In this document: positions 61,600 to 64,000 of the stretch, piece by piece
Layout of the letters: every line of letters starts with the position of its first letter
How positions within the stretch are numbered: the stretch's first letter is position 1
From: Tribonema minus
Taxonomy: Eukaryota; Sar; Xanthophyceae; Tribonematales; Tribonemataceae
Assembly (NCBI GenBank): GCA_017506865.1
Contig: JAFCMP010000212.1
Span: 806,001 to 870,000, forward strand
DNA length: 64,000 nucleotides
Reading direction: 5' to 3'
Translations under genes and position numbers: made by a program
The notes under the pieces: generated by a model
Database searches by the model: none
What the model was told of the DNA's origin: nothing
What the model saw: the letters and a program-made list of their open reading frames with translations, nothing else

Positions 61600-63130
61600 G
61601 TACAGGGAGGCTGTCTCGGGCACTGATGGCGGCAAGTGGCGAGCGGCGTGCGATCGCGAGATTGCGGAGCTGCAGGGCAGGGGCACTTGGAGTCTCATTC
61701 CACGCAGTGAGGTGGAGGTGGGCGCCAAAGTGCTTGGCTGCACTTGGGTCTTCAAGACCAAGTTCGGCGAGCAAGGCGAGGTTGTTCGTCACAAGGCGCG
61801 GCTAGTAGTGCGGGGCGATCAGCAGCGACCCGGTATCGACTTCGGCGACGTCTACGCGCCCACCGCAGACATCAAGTCACTACGGTCTGTTGTGGCGCTA
61901 GCTGCTCATCACGGCTGGCAGCTACACATCTGCGACGTCATGAACGCGTTCGTCCAAGCCGACATCGACAAGCCTACATTCGTGCGGCAGCCGGGGGGCT
62001 ACGTGCAGCGCGGAGCAGACGGCGAGCCTCTTGTGATGCAGCTGCACAAGGGACTTTACGGCTTGCACCAGAGCCCAGCGCTTTGGCACAGGAAGCTGAT
62101 CGACTTTCTGCTGGAGCACGGCTTTGTTCAGTCACCGGCGGACGCTTGCGTGCTGCGCAACTGCAGCAACGGAGTCATCGTGGTCATCTACGTGGACGAC
62201 GTGTTCACAACGGGCAGCACGGACAGCGGCGTGCTGCAGGCGACCGTTGACCTCATCGCCAGCGAGTTCGCCATCAAGGACCTGGGATTTCCCACGCGGT
62301 TCCTCGGCATCAACTTCACGCGCCACGACGACGGCAGCATCACGCTCTCGCAACCAGACTACATCAACACGCTGCTGGAGCGTCACCACCAGCTAGGCAC
62401 GCATCCGGCACACACCCCAGCGGCGACAACGGCTATTGCAGCAGAGGAGTCAGCGCAGCTGGAGGGAGCTCAGGTAGCAGAGTACCAGAGCATGGTTGGC
62501 GGACTGCAGTGGATAGCCACTTGCACGCGGCCAGACATCAGCTTTACGGTGTCGCAGCTACAGCGGCACATGGCGCAGCCCAAGCGGTGCCACATGGAGG
62601 CAGCCAAGCGCGTGCTGCATTACCTGATGGGCCACCCCACAGGTATCACCTACAGGCGGCAGGAGGGAGCGCTGCAACTGGTTGGCTATGCGGACGCGTC
62701 GTTCGCCAGCGACAGCTCTACGCCGCGCAGTCAGACCGGCTACGCGTTTCTGCTCTGCGGAGCGGCGGTAGTTTGGCGCTCGAGACTGCAGCCTTGCGTC
62801 ACGCTTTCTTCAACGGAGGCGGAGTACGTGGCGCTGTGCGAGGCTAGCAAGGAAGTGCGGCCTTTGGCGCAGCTGCTGGAGTTTCTTGGCGCGGAGCAGG
62901 GGGCGGTGCGCATTATGGAGGACAATGCAGCGGCGATCCATTTAGCTGCGGACGCAGGTGCCTCGCAGCGCACTAAGCACATTGATGTAAAGTACCATTA
63001 TGTGCGCGAGCAAGTGCAGAACGGACTAGTTTCAGTAGAGTCAGTGCGCACACAGGAGCAGCATGCAGATGTGCTGACCAAAGTGCTAGGCGCAGTTCAG
63101 CACCACTTCCCCACAGCGGCGCTTTTGGGC
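61600..63130 (+). mobile_element. Copia reverse transcriptase and RNase H region (approximate limits)
   Basis: RT start GCTWVFKTKFGEQGEVVRHK, copia motifs KGLYGLHQSPALWH and YVDDVFTTGS. RNase H motifs YADASFASD, TLSSTEAEYVAL and the terminal ADVLTKVL. Confidence 0.93.
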
Positions 63131-63245
63131 AGCGCATGATTGCAGTTGTTGTTTGGTGGCAGCGCAGAGTAAGGCACCAGGCTCTGTCACAGTTGTCTTT
63201 TCAGTTTTGACAGTCAAGCTCATGGGAGTCTTGACTGGGGGAGGG

Positions 63246-63511
63246 TGTTGAAATGAGCACTGTTTTGTAGCAGTCAGGTTGCACTTGAAGTTGTGCACTT
63301 GACGTTGCAGTTTGTTCGAGATCTGTTCGAGATCAGTTCGAGATCTTTTTCATGGATGACTCAGCAATCCTGAGCTGGAATGCCCAGGCTTGCTGTGCTT
63401 TGTAATATCACTTCCTTTCCTACACACTAGCACGTGTGTGTGACTTGTTGCTGTCATGGCTCAAGCTCAGGTTCCTCTGCACGGTGATTTGCGCGATGTC
63501 AATATTGCAAC
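63246..63511 (+). repeat. Copia 3' LTR
   Basis: 266 bp, about 99% identical to the 5' LTR over its whole length. Confidence 0.93.
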
Positions 63512-63644
63512 CTCATCAATGCCAATGCACCATACACTACTTCGCCCATACCCCCCTTTCAACGGCACAACTGCAAGTGAAGTTGCCCTAAGCCAAATCC
63601 AGCGCTAACCCTGAGCCTGACCCTAATGCTCACCGGTTTCCCAC

Positions 63645-63677
63645 CTGCCAGCACCAAGATTGCCGCTGCCGCCATCA
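63645..63677 (-). CDS. Minus-strand gene, Gly-rich exon copy 1 (tentative)
   Basis: After acceptor GCTAG it reads DGGSGNLGAG and ends CAG/GTGGGA. The same pattern recurs at 63860-63903 and 63968-64000, so at least some of these are duplicated copies rather than separate exons. Confidence 0.4.
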
Positions 63678-63859
63678 CTAGCAGTGCGCGCACGTTTCAA
63701 GCCTGCCTTCCAGCAGCCGCCTGAAGCCCATTAGGCCTCACATTATAGCGTGCTTTATCTTACTTAAACTGAGTCATCACTGCCACTGCATGGTACCCCC
63801 CCAATACGGGCATGCAAGCAGCTTATTAACCGCACCCTGGTAACCCAGAAGACCATCAC

Positions 63860-63903
63860 CTGCTCCCCCATCGCCAATACCCACACCGCCGTTGCCCCCA
63901 TCA
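63860..63903 (-). CDS. Minus-strand gene, Gly-rich exon copy 2 (tentative)
   Basis: Acceptor TGTAG, reads DGGNGGVGIGDGGA, donor CAG/GTGATG. Confidence 0.4.
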
Positions 63904-63967
63904 CTACACGCAAATAGATTGACTACTTCTACATAACTTACCATATCAGCCCCTCAAAAAAACTCAC

Positions 63968-64000
63968 CTGCTCCCCCGCTGCCAGCACCCATATCGCCGC
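63968..64000 (-). CDS. Minus-strand gene, Gly-rich exon copy 3, cut by the window end
   Basis: Reads GGDMGAGSGGA up to CAG/GTGAGT, the best donor of the three. It continues beyond the window. Confidence 0.4.

Larger units (their letters stand above)
58816..63511 (+). mobile_element. Ty1/copia LTR retrotransposon, nearly whole
   Basis: Two 266-bp LTRs bound gag, protease, integrase and RT-RNase H regions in copia order. Flanks CTCGT and CTCAT resemble a 5-bp target duplication with one mismatch. A purine tract (GGGGGAGGG) precedes the 3' LTR, and a tentative tRNA primer site follows the 5' LTR. The LTRs differ at about two positions, so the insertion is young. The coding region is largely open, with about two apparent breaks. 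It lies in the opposite orientation to the surrounding minus-strand gene pieces. Confidence 0.95.

Overview
The window looks like nuclear DNA of a green alga, most likely a chlamydomonadalean. The evidence is many short GC-rich exons with clean GT-AG boundaries, Ala/Gln-rich coding sequence with CAG runs, an F-box/ankyrin-type protein of a kind common in these algae, and a LINE with a C-terminal restriction-like endonuclease. Short interstitial TTAGGG-type arrays lie in many introns; that telomere type occurs in some chlamydomonadalean lineages, so this is only a hint. Nothing bacterial, no CRISPR array and no convincing rRNA or tRNA gene was seen.

Layout. (1) Positions 1-36770, plus strand: the 3' part of one very large, intron-dense gene. 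I can place about 38 exons (about 1,950 codons); the 5' end is outside the window. Reading phases agree across nearly every junction, which is the main support for a single gene. The product is a long, discontinuous coiled-coil protein ending in an Ala/Gln-rich, Ser-Pro-rich tail. (2) 36771-40541: no confident gene. (3) 40542-42799, minus: a two-exon F-box-like/ankyrin-like gene. (4) 43143-45707: a weak candidate plus-strand secreted-protein gene, then sequence I cannot assign. (5) 45722-53350, minus: a LINE of about 7.6 kb with exact 14-bp target-site duplications, carrying an OTU-type protease region, a reverse transcriptase and a restriction-like endonuclease in one reading frame crossed by one in-frame TAA. 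(6) 53365-64000: pieces of a second intron-rich gene on the minus strand, interrupted at 58816-63511 by a young Ty1/copia LTR retrotransposon in the opposite orientation.

The main unexpected signal is in the introns. At least 14 introns of the large gene hold tandem duplications whose unit crosses an exon-intron boundary, so the intron carries one to six extra copies of an exon edge with its splice donor or acceptor, in various states of decay. The minus-strand gene at 56-64 kb shows the same pattern. A LINE 3' tail also sits exactly on one splice donor, and its 12-bp target duplication has made a second copy of that donor. Two hAT-type MITEs with 8-bp target duplications and a four-copy, about 140-bp intronic repeat with a shared open frame are also present.
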